From: Halosimplex pelagicum
GTDB lineage: Archaea > Halobacteriota > Halobacteria > Halobacteriales > Haloarculaceae
Direction of reading: 5' to 3'
DNA length: 64,000 nucleotides
Assembly (NCBI RefSeq): GCF_013415905.1
Contig: NZ_CP058909.1
Coordinates: forward strand, 4,588,001-4,652,000
A program made the position numbers and the translations under genes. The notes below the pieces were generated by a model that was given only the letters and a program-made list of their open reading frames with translations, searched no databases and was not told the DNA's origin. Within the stretch, counting starts at the first letter, position 1. Each line of letters starts with the position of its first letter. Below, in pieces: positions 26,438 through 35,245 of the stretch.

Positions 26438-27474
26438 GAGTCCTCGCCCTCCTCGGTCGCGCGCTCGCTGGGCGAGGGGATGCGCGCGGCCGCGAGCCCG
26501 TAGAAGACGAACCGGACCGCCCGCTCCAGCGACCCGCCGAAGAGGTCCTCCCTGGCGTCCACGGTCAGCGTGTGGACGGTGAAGTGCCGGCGGTTCACGT
26601 CGACGGTCAGCGTCCCGGGGGTGAGCGTGATGCTGTTGGCCAGCGTCGTGACCGACAGCGGCGACCACACCGCCGCGTCGAACTCGACCAGCTCGGGGTC
26701 GATCGGCAGGGACGGGTGGAGCACGACGTACGCGATCTTGAAGTTCGCCACGACGATCTCCCAGAGCAGGTACGGGACGTACAGCAAGAATCGCCCGAGC
26801 CGCTGGACCGTCCGGACGGGCTCGACCGGCGAGGTGAGCGAGACGCCCCACAGCGCGACCGCGACGATACCGGCGGTGATCGCGCCGGTGGCGAGTTCGA
26901 ACGTCGCCAGCGACCCGGCCAGCAGGAGATAGAAGAGATAGGAGACGCCGAACAGCGCGAGGAACTGCGCGACCGTGCCGCGCTTGACCAGCAGCGGGCT
27001 CCGCCGCTGGCGCTGGACCGGCGCCTCCTCGACGTCGAGCCCGGCCCGACGGACCTCACCCTCCAGCGGGGGGAGCAGCGGCGTCGTCCCCATGGGGTTG
27101 AACTCGGGGTCGAACACCGCGCGGTCGAGGTCGTGCTCGCGGGCGTACCGGGTCAGCACGTCGGCGTAGTCGCTCGGGCTGAACAGGTACTCGCGGGTCC
27201 CGACCAGGTCGGTCTCGACCGCCACCGCGTCGAGGTCGTCGCCGAGGTCCTCCTCCGCCCAGACCGCCACCTTCTCCAGGAGGTCCCGGGCCCGTTCGCT
27301 CTCGCCGGAGCCCTCGCCGACGGTCGACCGCTCGGAGACCGGATAGACGAACCGGACCACGGCACGCTCGCCTGTCTCCTCGGCGCTGTCGAGCGCCTCG
27401 CCGACCGCGTACGCGACGGTGTTCCGGAGCGTCGGCGACTCCGAAACCGGCACGAGCAGGCGGGATCCGCTCAC
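26434..27474 (-). CDS. mrpE: Mrp-type antiporter subunit E with N-terminal Usp-like domain
   Basis: 346 residues from GTG 27474. The first ~150 residues resemble a universal stress/nucleotide-binding domain (SRLLVPVSESPTLRNTVAYAV, then ADVLTRYAREHDLDRAVFDP). The C-terminal ~180 residues are MnhE: helices ~185-230, ANFKIAYVVLHPSLPIDPEL and the NSITLTPGTLTVDV motif. It is the first gene of the nine-gene operon. The fused Usp domain suggests sensing of a nucleotide or stress signal; this is inference. A possible TATA (CCTTTAACG, about 27557-27565) would give a ~60-nt leader. Confidence 0.88.
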   Translation of the reverse strand: MSGSRLLVPVSESPTLRNTVAYAVGEALDSAEETGERAVVRFVYPVSERSTVGEGSGESERARDLLEKVAVWAEEDLGDDLDAVAVETDLVGTREYLFSPSDYADVLTRYAREHDLDRAVFDPEFNPMGTTPLLPPLEGEVRRAGLDVEEAPVQRQRRSPLLVKRGTVAQFLALFGVSYLFYLLLAGSLATFELATGAITAGIVAVALWGVSLTSPVEPVRTVQRLGRFLLYVPYLLWEIVVANFKIAYVVLHPSLPIDPELVEFDAAVWSPLSVTTLANSITLTPGTLTVDVNRRHFTVHTLTVDAREDLFGGSLERAVRFVFYGLAAARIPSPSERATEEGEDS

Positions 27475-27888
27475 TGCGTCGACCCCCCTGGTCGGCCGGG
27501 CGCCGTTCGGACGAAGATAGGTGTCATCAATCGTTCGGTTGGTTCTTATCCGGAACTCGTTAAAGGATTTCTTTCTCCGGCGACAGCGTGCCGATCTCTT
27601 TCGATCTCCACCCACCGGCGGACCGGTCGACGCGCCCGTCGGTCCCGCCGCCCCGAACACCACCTCGGCGACCGGTCGACCGAGCCGTTCGAACCCCCAA
27701 AATCAGTTTTCGATACGCGGAAAGAAGAGATTGAATTTGCGATTTTGATAATACGGTAGTGACGCTTATGTATCGCGCTGGGAGACTCACAGGTGACACG
27801 CACCGATCGCCGCCGGACCCGTCGTGGATGGCTCGGCTCGGTGGCGACCTCGGGGACCGCCCCCACGCATCGGGCGTGACGACAACCC
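27475..27888. other. intergenic region between mrpE and the first pilin
   Basis: No convincing gene. It holds the divergent promoter regions: CCTTTAACG for mrpE (minus strand, ~27557-27565) and an AT-rich block 27689-27775 with TTGATAATA (~27744-27752), which could be the pilin TATA box and imply a ~110-nt leader. Neither a leaderless spacing nor a clear ribosome binding site precedes the pilin ATG. Confidence 0.45.
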
Positions 27889-28362
27889 ATGAAACTCAAT
27901 CGATTACTCAACGACGACGACGCGGTGTCGCCGGTCATCGGCGTCATCCTGATGGTGGCGATCACGGTGATCCTCGCGGCGGTCATCGCGACGTTCGTCC
28001 TCGGACTCGGCGACCAGGTCAGTAACACCTCCCCGCAGGCATCGTTTAGCTTCGAGTGGGACGGCAGTTCCGGCGAGGAAGGCACGTTGACCGTCACGCA
28101 CGACGGCGGCGATACGATCCAGGCACAGAACCTCTATATCCGCGGTTCCGAAGGGTCGAACGCGAATAGCGCGGACGACCTGGGGAAGACCTGGGACTTC
28201 GACAATTACGACGGAAACGTCGGAGCGACGTCCGAAGTTCAGGCCGGGATGTCGATCGATATCGAGGGGATCGGCTCGGACGGCGAGATCAGTCTCGTCT
28301 GGCAGAGCTCGACGGGCGAGAGCTCCACCACGCTGAAGACGTGGACCGGCCCCACGGCCTGA
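27889..28362 (+). CDS. type IV pilin N-terminal domain protein
   Basis: 157 residues. A short charged leader [12 protein letters not shown] is followed by [20 protein letters not shown], the haloarchaeal pilin signal processed by prepilin peptidase PibD before the hydrophobic helix. The mature domain is acidic, beta-rich and Ser/Gly/Thr-rich ([22 protein letters not shown]), as in minor pilins with a C-terminal beta sandwich. It is a surface pilus or adhesion subunit. It has 60-70% identity by eye to the pilin at 29421 over the first 50 residues, less after that. Confidence 0.9.
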   Translation: MKLNRLLNDDDAVSPVIGVILMVAITVILAAVIATFVLGLGDQVSNTSPQASFSFEWDGSSGEEGTLTVTHDGGDTIQAQNLYIRGSEGSNANSADDLGKTWDFDNYDGNVGATSEVQAGMSIDIEGIGSDGEISLVWQSSTGESSTTLKTWTGPTA

Positions 28363-28583
28363 CCGGTCGCATTCGCTCCCAGTTCGGTCTTTCTGACGGA
28401 CGGAACCTACCTCTCGATTTTGAGATCGGTAGAGCGATATCGATCGTGAGATCCGAAGGCGGGCGGATCGATCCCGTCGTCTCACTCGACGGCTCCGAAA
28501 CTCTCTTAGCACATGCCCATAGAATCACACATCATCGACGACCGGGCGGGCCGAACGCCCCTCGCGAACACGGGTCCTACATC

Positions 28584-29168
28584 ATGAGCAACGAGACGAG
28601 ACGGTTTCCGGCTGGCGCGGACGGGGAGGAGGAGCTGTCGAAAGGGGAGATATTCGACGTGTTGCAGAACCAGCGCCGTCGGTACGTACTCGAGTATCTC
28701 AAGCGCTACGACGAGCCGGTCGGGCTGAGCGACCTCGCCACGCAGGTCGCGGCCTGGGAGTACCAGACGCCGGTCGACGAGGTGACCAACGACCAGAAGA
28801 AACGCGTCTACACGACCCTCCAGCAGACCCACCTCTGCAAGATGGAGGAGGCCGGCATCGTCGAGTACGACACCGAGGACAACACGGTCGCGCGGACGCC
28901 CTACACCGAGGAGCTGACGGTGTACCTGGAGATCGTCCCCGGCTCCGAGTTCCCCTGGCGGGAGTTCTACCTCTCGCTCGGGTCGATCAGCTGCGCCATC
29001 GTCGCGGCGCTGTGGACCGGCCTCTTCCCCCTCACGCTGCTGACACCGCTCGAATGGGCGACCGTCATCGCCGCGACGTTCACCGTCTCCGCGGCCTACC
29101 ACACCTACAGCGGCGCCGACATGCAACTCGGCGACGACGAGTACGTCCCCGACGAGTTCGACCGGTAA
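28584..29168 (+). CDS. membrane protein with winged-helix (DUF7344-like) domain
   Basis: 194 residues. Residues ~20-110 form a winged-helix domain of the type labelled DUF7344 in haloarchaea (IFDVLQNQRRRYVLEYLK, DLATQVAAWE, KRVYTTLQQTHLCKMEEAGIVEYD). Two membrane helices follow (about 133-155 and 160-178). This is a membrane-tethered DNA-binding regulator architecture. It sits between two pilin genes transcribed in the same direction, so control of pilin expression is a reasonable guess. ATG 28584 was chosen over upstream in-frame codons from the domain start and the family's usual short N-terminus. Confidence 0.78.
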   Translation: MSNETRRFPAGADGEEELSKGEIFDVLQNQRRRYVLEYLKRYDEPVGLSDLATQVAAWEYQTPVDEVTNDQKKRVYTTLQQTHLCKMEEAGIVEYDTEDNTVARTPYTEELTVYLEIVPGSEFPWREFYLSLGSISCAIVAALWTGLFPLTLLTPLEWATVIAATFTVSAAYHTYSGADMQLGDDEYVPDEFDR

Positions 29169-29420
29169 CGACAACCGCACTGGATCTCTGACGGCCACGA
29201 GTTCGTAACCGACGTTTCGACCGTCGCCTCCAGTCCTCGGCTCTCTCCCCGTCATTTTCGGCAGTGATATCTGGAAGGGGCCGGCTCAAGGCAGGTCTGA
29301 ACACCGGAGCGCCGGTGAACGGTGGTCGGAATTAACTACCGATACTGTCCGAGGTGGCGGTAGCATTCCCGGTCTCGGCGGGCTCGCGCCGGCCGAACGG
29401 GATGCAGGCACACACACAAC

Positions 29421-29957
29421 ATGAACCTCAAACGATTACTCGACGACGACGACGCGGTGTCGCCGGTCATCGGCGTCATCCTGATGGTCGCGATCACCGT
29501 GATCCTGGCAGCCGTCATCGCCTCGTTCGTCCTGGGACTGGGGAACCAGGCACAGCAGGGCGCACCGACGGCGACCATCGGCTTCGACTACGAACAGATC
29601 GACGAGAACTCGGGGACGAACTACGGGGCGCTCGCTATCAGCCACGACGGGGGTGACTCCGTTTCCAACGAGGAACTGTACGTTCGAGGGAGCGGGTTCA
29701 ACGGAACGGACATTCACGGGTCGTCCGTCGGCGGTACTGATCTGGAGACCTACGTCCGCAACAACGGCGGCCCGCAGATCCACCACACCAGCGCGGGCAC
29801 CTGGAACGGGACCGCGAGCGGTGACGACAGCGCCGTCGTCTCGGGGGACCGCGCGAACGTCTACGTGAGTTCGGACTACGAGATCAGCGTCGTCTACCAG
29901 TCCCAGGAGGGCGACACCTCCTCGACGCTCAACGAGCAGGAAGGCCCCGACGCCTGA
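29421..29957 (+). CDS. type IV pilin N-terminal domain protein
   Basis: 178 residues, paralogue of the pilin at 27889. Leader [12 protein letters not shown], then the PibD-type motif [20 protein letters not shown] and the helix end [11 protein letters not shown]. The mature part is beta-rich with a [18 protein letters not shown] segment and is rich in Asn/Gly/Thr (several N-x-S/T sites). A TATA-like AATTAACT (about 29330-29337) would give a ~60-nt leader. Confidence 0.9.
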   Translation: MNLKRLLDDDDAVSPVIGVILMVAITVILAAVIASFVLGLGNQAQQGAPTATIGFDYEQIDENSGTNYGALAISHDGGDSVSNEELYVRGSGFNGTDIHGSSVGGTDLETYVRNNGGPQIHHTSAGTWNGTASGDDSAVVSGDRANVYVSSDYEISVVYQSQEGDTSSTLNEQEGPDA

Positions 29958-29976
29958 TTCGGGTCACCCCGCCTCG

Positions 29977-29981
29977 TTTTT
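29977..29981 (+). terminator. possible oligo-T terminator after the second pilin
   Basis: A run of five T residues 20 nt after the pilin stop, the usual form of an archaeal intrinsic terminator. There is no strong hairpin, and it is short. Confidence 0.3.
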
Positions 29982-30014
29982 GCGGTCTCGACGCCCGCGA
30001 GCCGCGGCCGTCGG

Positions 30015-30020
30015 CTTTAT
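30015..30020 (+). promoter_or_regulatory. TATA box of the 30046 gene
   Basis: CTTTAT centred ~28 nt before ATG 30046; fits a leaderless start. Confidence 0.45.
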
Positions 30021-30045
30021 CCCGGTCGGGTGCAGTCATCCGCCA

Positions 30046-30534
30046 ATGGATCGGGGTCGCGCGCTCGTCTACGCCACCGCCGCGGTCATCGTCGGCGTGA
30101 CCGTCCTCAGCGGCCCCGCCATCGGCCTCGTCGACCTGACGACGCCGCGATACGACATGTCCGGGCTCGGGGAGGGCAACGCGACCGTCGAAGAGGTCGA
30201 ACTCCCGTCGTCGGTCGCGATCGACCGGGGCTATCAGTCCCAGTCGTACTACCTCACGGTCCCCGACGCGCGGATCCGCCTCACCGCCATCGACGGTAAA
30301 CCGACCGTCGCCTACGGCATCGACATCCCCGAACTGGGCTACTCCCGGTCGACGACGCATTTCCTGAGCGCCGGCGACACCGGCTGGGCCTCGCTGTCGC
30401 TGCGCGAGGACACGCTCGCCGACGACGCGGTCGACGCGGACCGATACGAGGGGACCCTGTCGCTCGTGCTCCGCGACGGCGACGGGAAGACCGTCCTCGC
30501 GAACCGGACGGTCGCCGTGGAGGTGAGCGAATGA
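30046..30534 (+). CDS. membrane-anchored extracellular protein of unknown function
   Basis: 162 residues. One N-terminal helix (about 6-27) acts as signal anchor. The rest is a beta-rich acidic domain with EVELPSSVAIDRGYQSQSYYLTVPDARI and YEGTLSLVLRDGDGKTVLANRTVAVEV, looking like an immunoglobulin-type fold. It overlaps the following multi-spanning membrane protein by 4 nt (ATGA), so the two are likely partners. No enzyme motif. Confidence 0.72.
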   Translation: MDRGRALVYATAAVIVGVTVLSGPAIGLVDLTTPRYDMSGLGEGNATVEEVELPSSVAIDRGYQSQSYYLTVPDARIRLTAIDGKPTVAYGIDIPELGYSRSTTHFLSAGDTGWASLSLREDTLADDAVDADRYEGTLSLVLRDGDGKTVLANRTVAVEVSE

Positions 30535-32501
30535 GCACCGAACGCGCCCGGACGCTCGCCACGGCCGACGCCCGCGAGCGCCTGGCGGCGGCCCGAACGG
30601 TCCTCGTCCGGGCGATCGTCGGCGACCGCCTCGGTCTCGTGGTCTGTCTCGGCACGCTCCTCGCCGTCGGCGTCACCTGGCGGGTCGGCGTGTTCATCAA
30701 CGACAGCTACACGCTGGCCAACGCGCTGGTCGCGCTCGTCGATGGAAGCCTCGTCCTCGACGAGGCGGTGTACGGCTCGCTCGAAGTGCCCGGCGTGCAA
30801 GTACACGACGGGCGGCTCTACGGCCGAAACTACGGTCAGGTGGCCCTCGCGGTCCCGCTGCTGTGGGCGTTGCGCGCCGCGACGGCAGTCGCCGACCCCG
30901 GGCTCCTCTTCGCGGCCGCGTGGTCGCTCCTCGCGCTCGCGTTCGCCGTCCAGGTCGGCCGACTCACCGGACGGGAGTCGCTCTGCGCGTCGGTGGGCGC
31001 CGTCCTCGCGCTCGCGACCTTCGGGATCAACGCCGCGCTGGCCGAACCGATCCCCGCGCGGCTGCTGCCGCTGGCGGCGCTCCAGTTCGGGACGGTCCTC
31101 GCGACCGCCGTCGTCGCGACGACGGTCTACCGGCTGCTCACCCGGATGCACGACCGGCGGGTCGGCGTCGCCGCGGCCGTGGTGTCGGTCCTCGCGACGC
31201 CCGTCGGCTTCTGGGCGGCGATCCCCAAGCGCCACGTCACCGTCACGGCGCTCCTCGTGGGCGTCGTCTACGCCTTCTACCGCAGCCGGTCGGACGCCGG
31301 GGCCGACGGACGCGACACGCTGCTCTCGCCGACCGGCTTCCGCGCGCTGGCGTACGCCCTCGTCGGGCTCTGCACCTGGGTCCACGCGGGCGAGGCGTTC
31401 GTCGTCTTCCTCGCGCTCGTCGCCGTCGACCTGCCGACGGCGCCGTCGAACGACCGGCGGACCCTCGCCGTCGTCGGCGCCGCCTTCGCCGCGTCGCTCG
31501 TCCCCTTCTTCGCGACCAACGCGCTCATCTCCGGCGACCCGATCCGGCCGCCGCGGATGCTCTCGGAGTTCGCCGTTCCGGCCGACCGCGGCGCCTTCGG
31601 CGGGGCGAGTGGCGGCGCCGGCGGCGACGGAGGCGCAGCCACCGGCGGCGGCTCGGCGCCGCTCCTGCCCCCACCCCTTCGAGCCGTCGTCGCGACGGCC
31701 GCCGAGCGACTCGGGCTCCTCTTCGGCCCGTTCGTCGCCGGCGCGAAGTCGGCGGTCTCCGACCCCGAGTCGCTGTATCGAACCTTCGTCCGCGCCGGCT
31801 ACGACGGGTACATCGGCGCCCGCGACAACGACCAGGCGATCAACCTCTCGGTCCTCGAATCGGCGCCGGTCCTCGCGGGCGTCGCCGCGCTCGTCGCGGC
31901 CGGGGGCCGTCGCGCGGCCGTCGCGGTCCGCGGACGCGGGACCGGCCCCGGGTTCGGCGCCCGTCTCCGACGGTCGGTCCGGACGGCTTCGACCTCACCG
32001 ACTGCCGCCACGGACGCGTTCGTCGCCCTCGTCGCCGTGCTGTTCACGCTCGTCTACATCCCGCGGCTGCCGCTGTTCGCCCAGGTGACCGTCCGGTACC
32101 TCCTGCCGGTCTACGTCCTGGCCGTCTACGCGCTGGCCCGCCAGCCGTGGGCGCGCCGGGTCCTCGCCGACCACGGCCGCGTGGCGCTGTGGAGCTACCT
32201 CGGCGGCGTCCTCCTGGGTTCGCAACTGATCTTCGTCGTCGTCACGGTCGGGTCGTTCGGTCGCGGCGGCGCCTTCCAGCTGCACGCCGTCGTCGGCCTG
32301 GCCGTCGGCGCCGTCTTCGCCGTGTCGGCCGTCGGGAGCGCCCTCGACGAGCGGTTCGACTCGGTGACGGCCGTCGCCGGCGGACTCGCCGCGGCGCTCG
32401 GGACGAACCTCGCGCTGCTCTCGGCGCTCGTGTACTTCCAGTACGGCCCGTACGCTCTCCCGGTCGTCGACTGGCTCGCCGACCTGCTGGCGTCGGCGTA
32501 G
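30531..32501 (+). CDS. multi-spanning membrane protein, possible GT-C type glycosyltransferase
   Basis: 656 residues with about 12 helices. The first large outside loop (GVFINDSYTLANALVAL ... GRLYGRNYGQVALAVPLL) resembles the acidic-residue loop of GT-C glycosyltransferases, and PKRHVTVTALLVGVVYAFYR looks like a conserved cytoplasmic loop. A Gly/Ala-rich insert (~360-380) is low complexity. I cannot identify a substrate, and the glycosyltransferase idea is tentative. It is cotranscribed with the small anchored protein upstream. Confidence 0.65.
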   Translation: MSTERARTLATADARERLAAARTVLVRAIVGDRLGLVVCLGTLLAVGVTWRVGVFINDSYTLANALVALVDGSLVLDEAVYGSLEVPGVQVHDGRLYGRNYGQVALAVPLLWALRAATAVADPGLLFAAAWSLLALAFAVQVGRLTGRESLCASVGAVLALATFGINAALAEPIPARLLPLAALQFGTVLATAVVATTVYRLLTRMHDRRVGVAAAVVSVLATPVGFWAAIPKRHVTVTALLVGVVYAFYRSRSDAGADGRDTLLSPTGFRALAYALVGLCTWVHAGEAFVVFLALVAVDLPTAPSNDRRTLAVVGAAFAASLVPFFATNALISGDPIRPPRMLSEFAVPADRGAFGGASGGAGGDGGAATGGGSAPLLPPPLRAVVATAAERLGLLFGPFVAGAKSAVSDPESLYRTFVRAGYDGYIGARDNDQAINLSVLESAPVLAGVAALVAAGGRRAAVAVRGRGTGPGFGARLRRSVRTASTSPTAATDAFVALVAVLFTLVYIPRLPLFAQVTVRYLLPVYVLAVYALARQPWARRVLADHGRVALWSYLGGVLLGSQLIFVVVTVGSFGRGGAFQLHAVVGLAVGAVFAVSAVGSALDERFDSVTAVAGGLAAALGTNLALLSALVYFQYGPYALPVVDWLADLLASA

Positions 32502-32540
32502 CTAGTCAGGCTTTTGACCCCGGATAGCCATTCCCCGGGC

Positions 32541-33110
32541 ATGAACCGCCTCAAGCAGTCGCTGCTCGACGCCCCGATCATCGAGAAAGAGGGGTACCAC
32601 TACTTCGTCCACCCGATCAGCGACGGCGTGCCGATGCTCCACCCGGAGCTGCTCCGGGAGATCGTCATCAAGATCATCCGCAAAGCGGAGCTGGAGAACG
32701 TCGACAAGATCGTCACGCCCGCCGCCATGGGCATCCACATCTCCACCGCCGTCTCGCTGATGACCGACATCCCGATCGTCGTCGTCCGCAAGCGCCAGTA
32801 CGGCCTCGACGGCGAGGTCGCGCTCTCGCAGGTCACCGGCTACTCCGAGTCGGAGATGTACGTCAACGACGTCTACGAGGGCGACCGCGTGCTCGTCCTC
32901 GACGACGTGCTCTCGACCGGCGGCACCCTCTCGGGCATCACGGGCGCGCTCGAGGAGATCGGCGCCGACATCGTCGACATCGTCTGCGTCATCAAGAAAG
33001 ACGACGGCCCGAACAAGCTCGCCGACGCCGGCTACGACGCCAAGACGCTCATCAACGTCGTCGTCGAGGACGGCGAGGTCGTCATCACCGACGACCAGGG
33101 CGACGACTGA
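32541..33110 (+). CDS. hpt: hypoxanthine/adenine-type purine phosphoribosyltransferase
   Basis: 189 residues. It transfers a purine base onto PRPP in purine salvage. The PRPP-binding motif is [14 protein letters not shown] (about 117-130), preceded by [18 protein letters not shown] and [15 protein letters not shown]. It matches the archaeal HGPRTase-like proteins of the Hpt/APRT group. ATG 32541 lies ~27 nt after a GCTTTTGA element (about 32509-32516), giving a leaderless start. Base preference (hypoxanthine, guanine or adenine) cannot be read from the sequence. Monocistronic. Confidence 0.9.
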   Translation: MNRLKQSLLDAPIIEKEGYHYFVHPISDGVPMLHPELLREIVIKIIRKAELENVDKIVTPAAMGIHISTAVSLMTDIPIVVVRKRQYGLDGEVALSQVTGYSESEMYVNDVYEGDRVLVLDDVLSTGGTLSGITGALEEIGADIVDIVCVIKKDDGPNKLADAGYDAKTLINVVVEDGEVVITDDQGDD

Positions 33111-33123
33111 CCGGACTTCTCCG

Positions 33124-33363
33124 CTACACCGCTCCGACCGCGACCGCGCCGAAGTACAGCCCCGCGAGCACCAGCGCCGCGCCGACGACCTGCACGAGCC
33201 GTCTGATCCCGCCGCTCGGCTCGTCGTCGGCCCCGTACTCGCCACCGCGGTCGCCGGGGACGCGCCCGACCGTGTGCGCGCGAACGATGGCCTCCGGCGC
33301 CGCGATCAGGACGGCACCCAGGCCGACGCCGAGGACCGCGGCCAGCAGCGTGCGGTAGTCCAT
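33124..33363 (-). CDS. small two-helix membrane protein
   Basis: 79 residues: helix at 5-24, an Arg/Gly/Asp-rich loop, and helix at ~57-78. It starts 1 nt after the htpX stop on the same strand, so it is cotranscribed with the protease. Function unknown; its conserved place after htpX could indicate an accessory role. Confidence 0.65.
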   Translation of the reverse strand: MDYRTLLAAVLGVGLGAVLIAAPEAIVRAHTVGRVPGDRGGEYGADDEPSGGIRRLVQVVGAALVLAGLYFGAVAVGAV

Positions 33364-33364
33364 C

Positions 33365-34189
33365 TCAGCTCCGCAGTTTCTCGATGCGCTTCTCCATCGG
33401 CGGGTGGGTCGCGAACAGCCGCGCGAGCCCGCGCTCCTCGCCGAAGATACACAGCGCGTTGACCTGCTCGTCGATCGCCGAGTCGCTGGCGCGCTCGTTG
33501 CCGCGGCTGATCTTCTCCAGCGCGCGTGCGAGCGGCTCGCCGGAGCCGATGGCGCCCGCGGCGTCGCTGTCGGCGACGTACTCGCGGTACCGCGAGATGG
33601 CCATCACGAACAGCATGACGAGCATCTGGACGATCTGGCCGACGACGATGGCCAGGAAGAAGTCGGCGATCTCGTTGTCGCCGGTCAGCAGGACGACCCA
33701 CTGGGCGACGATGGCGACGATCGAGGCGATGCCCTGCCCCAGCACCATCATCACCACGTCGCGGTTCGCGATGTGGGCCAGCTCGTGGGCGAGGACGCCC
33801 TCGACCTCGTCGGAATCGAGCGTCGCGAGCAGCTCCCGCGAGACCACGACCGTCCCGGCGCCCTTCCGTCCGACGGCGAAGGCGTTGGGCACGCCCATGC
33901 GGGCGATCATGAGCCGGGGTTTCTCGATGCCCATCTCCTCGGAGAGCGCCTCGACCTGCCGGTGGATCTCCGGGTGCTGCTCCTCGGGCATGTCTTCGGC
34001 CCCGACGCTGCGGATCGCGGCCCACTTGCCGATCTTGTACTGGACGCCCACGAACAGGATACTGCCGACCAGGACCAGCCACAGCGGGACCGAGAACGCG
34101 CCCATCGCCACGACCGCGGCGACGGCGTAGAACGCGAACAGGATCGACCCCACGACCGCCATCCGCGCGGTGAGACTCGGGTGACGCAT
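33365..34189 (-). CDS. htpX: protease HtpX homologue (M48 family)
   Basis: 274 residues from ATG 34189 (MRHPSLTARMAVVGS). Two helices (about 11-30 and 35-52), then PRLMIARMGVPNAFAVGRK, the zinc motif HELAH (135-139), two further helices (about 150-210), and the third ligand in REYVADSDAAGAIGSG. It is an integral-membrane zinc protease for quality control of membrane proteins. It differs clearly from the M48 gene at 8603, so the genome carries at least two. A further in-frame ATG upstream (34240) seems non-coding. Confidence 0.93.
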   Translation of the reverse strand: MRHPSLTARMAVVGSILFAFYAVAAVVAMGAFSVPLWLVLVGSILFVGVQYKIGKWAAIRSVGAEDMPEEQHPEIHRQVEALSEEMGIEKPRLMIARMGVPNAFAVGRKGAGTVVVSRELLATLDSDEVEGVLAHELAHIANRDVVMMVLGQGIASIVAIVAQWVVLLTGDNEIADFFLAIVVGQIVQMLVMLFVMAISRYREYVADSDAAGAIGSGEPLARALEKISRGNERASDSAIDEQVNALCIFGEERGLARLFATHPPMEKRIEKLRS

Positions 34190-34598
34190 ACGTGACGTGT
34201 CTGTGTCGCGACGCCCTAAGAACCCTCCGCTTGTGGTCAATCGACCGTGAAGCCGGGTCTCGAAGTCGTGATCACCGGCTGACGGTTTCCGGAGAACTGC
34301 CGTCTATCGCCGTCATCGGCTGTTTTCGGCCGGCGACCGACTACCGGGCGCGGCTGGCCGCGTTCGAATCCGCGTGCGATCGCCGCCAACGGTCGCCAGT
34401 ATACTGTGGGCAGCGCTCACAGGTTAGCTCGCGTCACAGAAATAGCGGGAGGTAGATTTGAACTACGTCGAGACGTGCTCGCTCGTTGCACTCGCTGCGC
34501 GCGACTCGTCTAGTTCAAATCTCCTCTACTGTGATTGCCGCTCACGGTGGCGAGCGCACGCGAGGCGGTGCTCGCCGTGTAGTTCGCGGCAAAATCAT
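34190..34598. other. gene-free region between htpX and initiator tRNA-Met
   Basis: No convincing gene; a short open frame 34192-34455 has no protein-like character. It contains the htpX promoter and, from 34442 on, duplicated tRNA-Met 3'-end sequence in direct and inverted orientation (listed separately). Confidence 0.6.
34442..34466 (-). repeat. 25-bp duplicate of the initiator tRNA-Met 3' end (att-like)
   Basis: Exact direct repeat of 34597-34621, covering the T arm and acceptor 3' strand of the adjacent tRNA plus two flanking bases. An inverted partial copy follows: AGATTTGAACTA at 34454-34465 and its complement TAGTTCAAATCT at 34511-34522. Duplicated tRNA 3' ends are the normal product of integrase-mediated insertion; here only ~130 bp lie between the copies. 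Confidence 0.75.
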
Positions 34599-34672
34599 AG
34601 CGGGAGGTAGATTTGAACTACCGATCTGCGGGTTATGAGCCCGCCGGAATCTCCTGGCTATCCCATCCCGCT
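34599..34672 (-). tRNA. initiator tRNA-Met (CAT)
   Basis: Complete cloverleaf on the minus strand: acceptor AGCGGGA/TCCCGCT, T arm GGTAG-TTCAAAT-CTACC, anticodon loop CTCATAA with anticodon CAT. The anticodon stem ends in three consecutive G:C pairs (GGG/CCC), the mark of initiator tRNA. No CCA is encoded. A TATA-like CCTTAATGG (about 34700-34708) lies upstream on this strand. The 3' end is duplicated downstream at 34442-34466. Confidence 0.95.
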
Positions 34673-34741
34673 ACCAGTTTGTACCGGCGACCACCCATTA
34701 AGGGTTGTGATTCGCTCGCCGTCCGTGAATTAGTGTCGCGA

Positions 34742-35245
34742 TCAGTTCTCGTGGACCTGCCAGGTGAACAGGCTCTCGAAGACGTAGTTGACGAACATCG
34801 CGACCCCGATGGCGAGCGGGCTCGCGAGTAGGAACCACAGGTCCGTCTCGAAGACGACGACCGTCACGTCCAGCCGCTGGGTCAGGTACCAGTAGATACC
34901 GAACTGGATGAGCGAGCCCCCCGAGCGGACCAGATGTGATTTGCCTAGCCGATGCAGGAACGCCCTCGATCCGGGTTCCCCCTCGTCGGCGAACGTCCAG
35001 TGCTCGTTCACCGCGAACATCACCAGGATCGCCGTCTCGATCCCGATCGCTTTGGCGAGCAGTTCCGGGACGCCGAAGCCGAGTCTCAGCAGCGCGAGCA
35101 TCGTGTTGTCGGCGACCGCGCCGACCGCGCCGACGGAGACGAACTTGCCGAACCGCACGCCCGAGAGCAGTGCGTCCACCCGCGACTCGTCGCCGCCTTC
35201 GAGATCGGGCTCGCTCGCCCGCGCCGACCGCTCGCCGTCAGTCAT
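34742..35245 (-). CDS. GtrA family membrane protein
   Basis: 167 residues. An acidic ~35-residue N-terminus is followed by four helices with the GtrA pattern: RFGKFVSVGAVGAVADNTMLALL, FAVNEHWTFAD with the conserved N-x-x-W-T-F, and a last helix with FVNYVFESLFTWQV. GtrA-like proteins are thought to flip or handle polyprenyl-linked sugars. It overlaps the upstream GT2 gene by 8 nt, so it probably acts on the lipid-linked sugar made by that enzyme. Confidence 0.9.
   Translation of the reverse strand: MTDGERSARASEPDLEGGDESRVDALLSGVRFGKFVSVGAVGAVADNTMLALLRLGFGVPELLAKAIGIETAILVMFAVNEHWTFADEGEPGSRAFLHRLGKSHLVRSGGSLIQFGIYWYLTQRLDVTVVVFETDLWFLLASPLAIGVAMFVNYVFESLFTWQVHEN

Noticed and set aside
34192..34455. 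87-codon frame before tRNA-Met
   Set aside because: No codon bias, no homology signal by eye, overlaps duplicated tRNA sequence.
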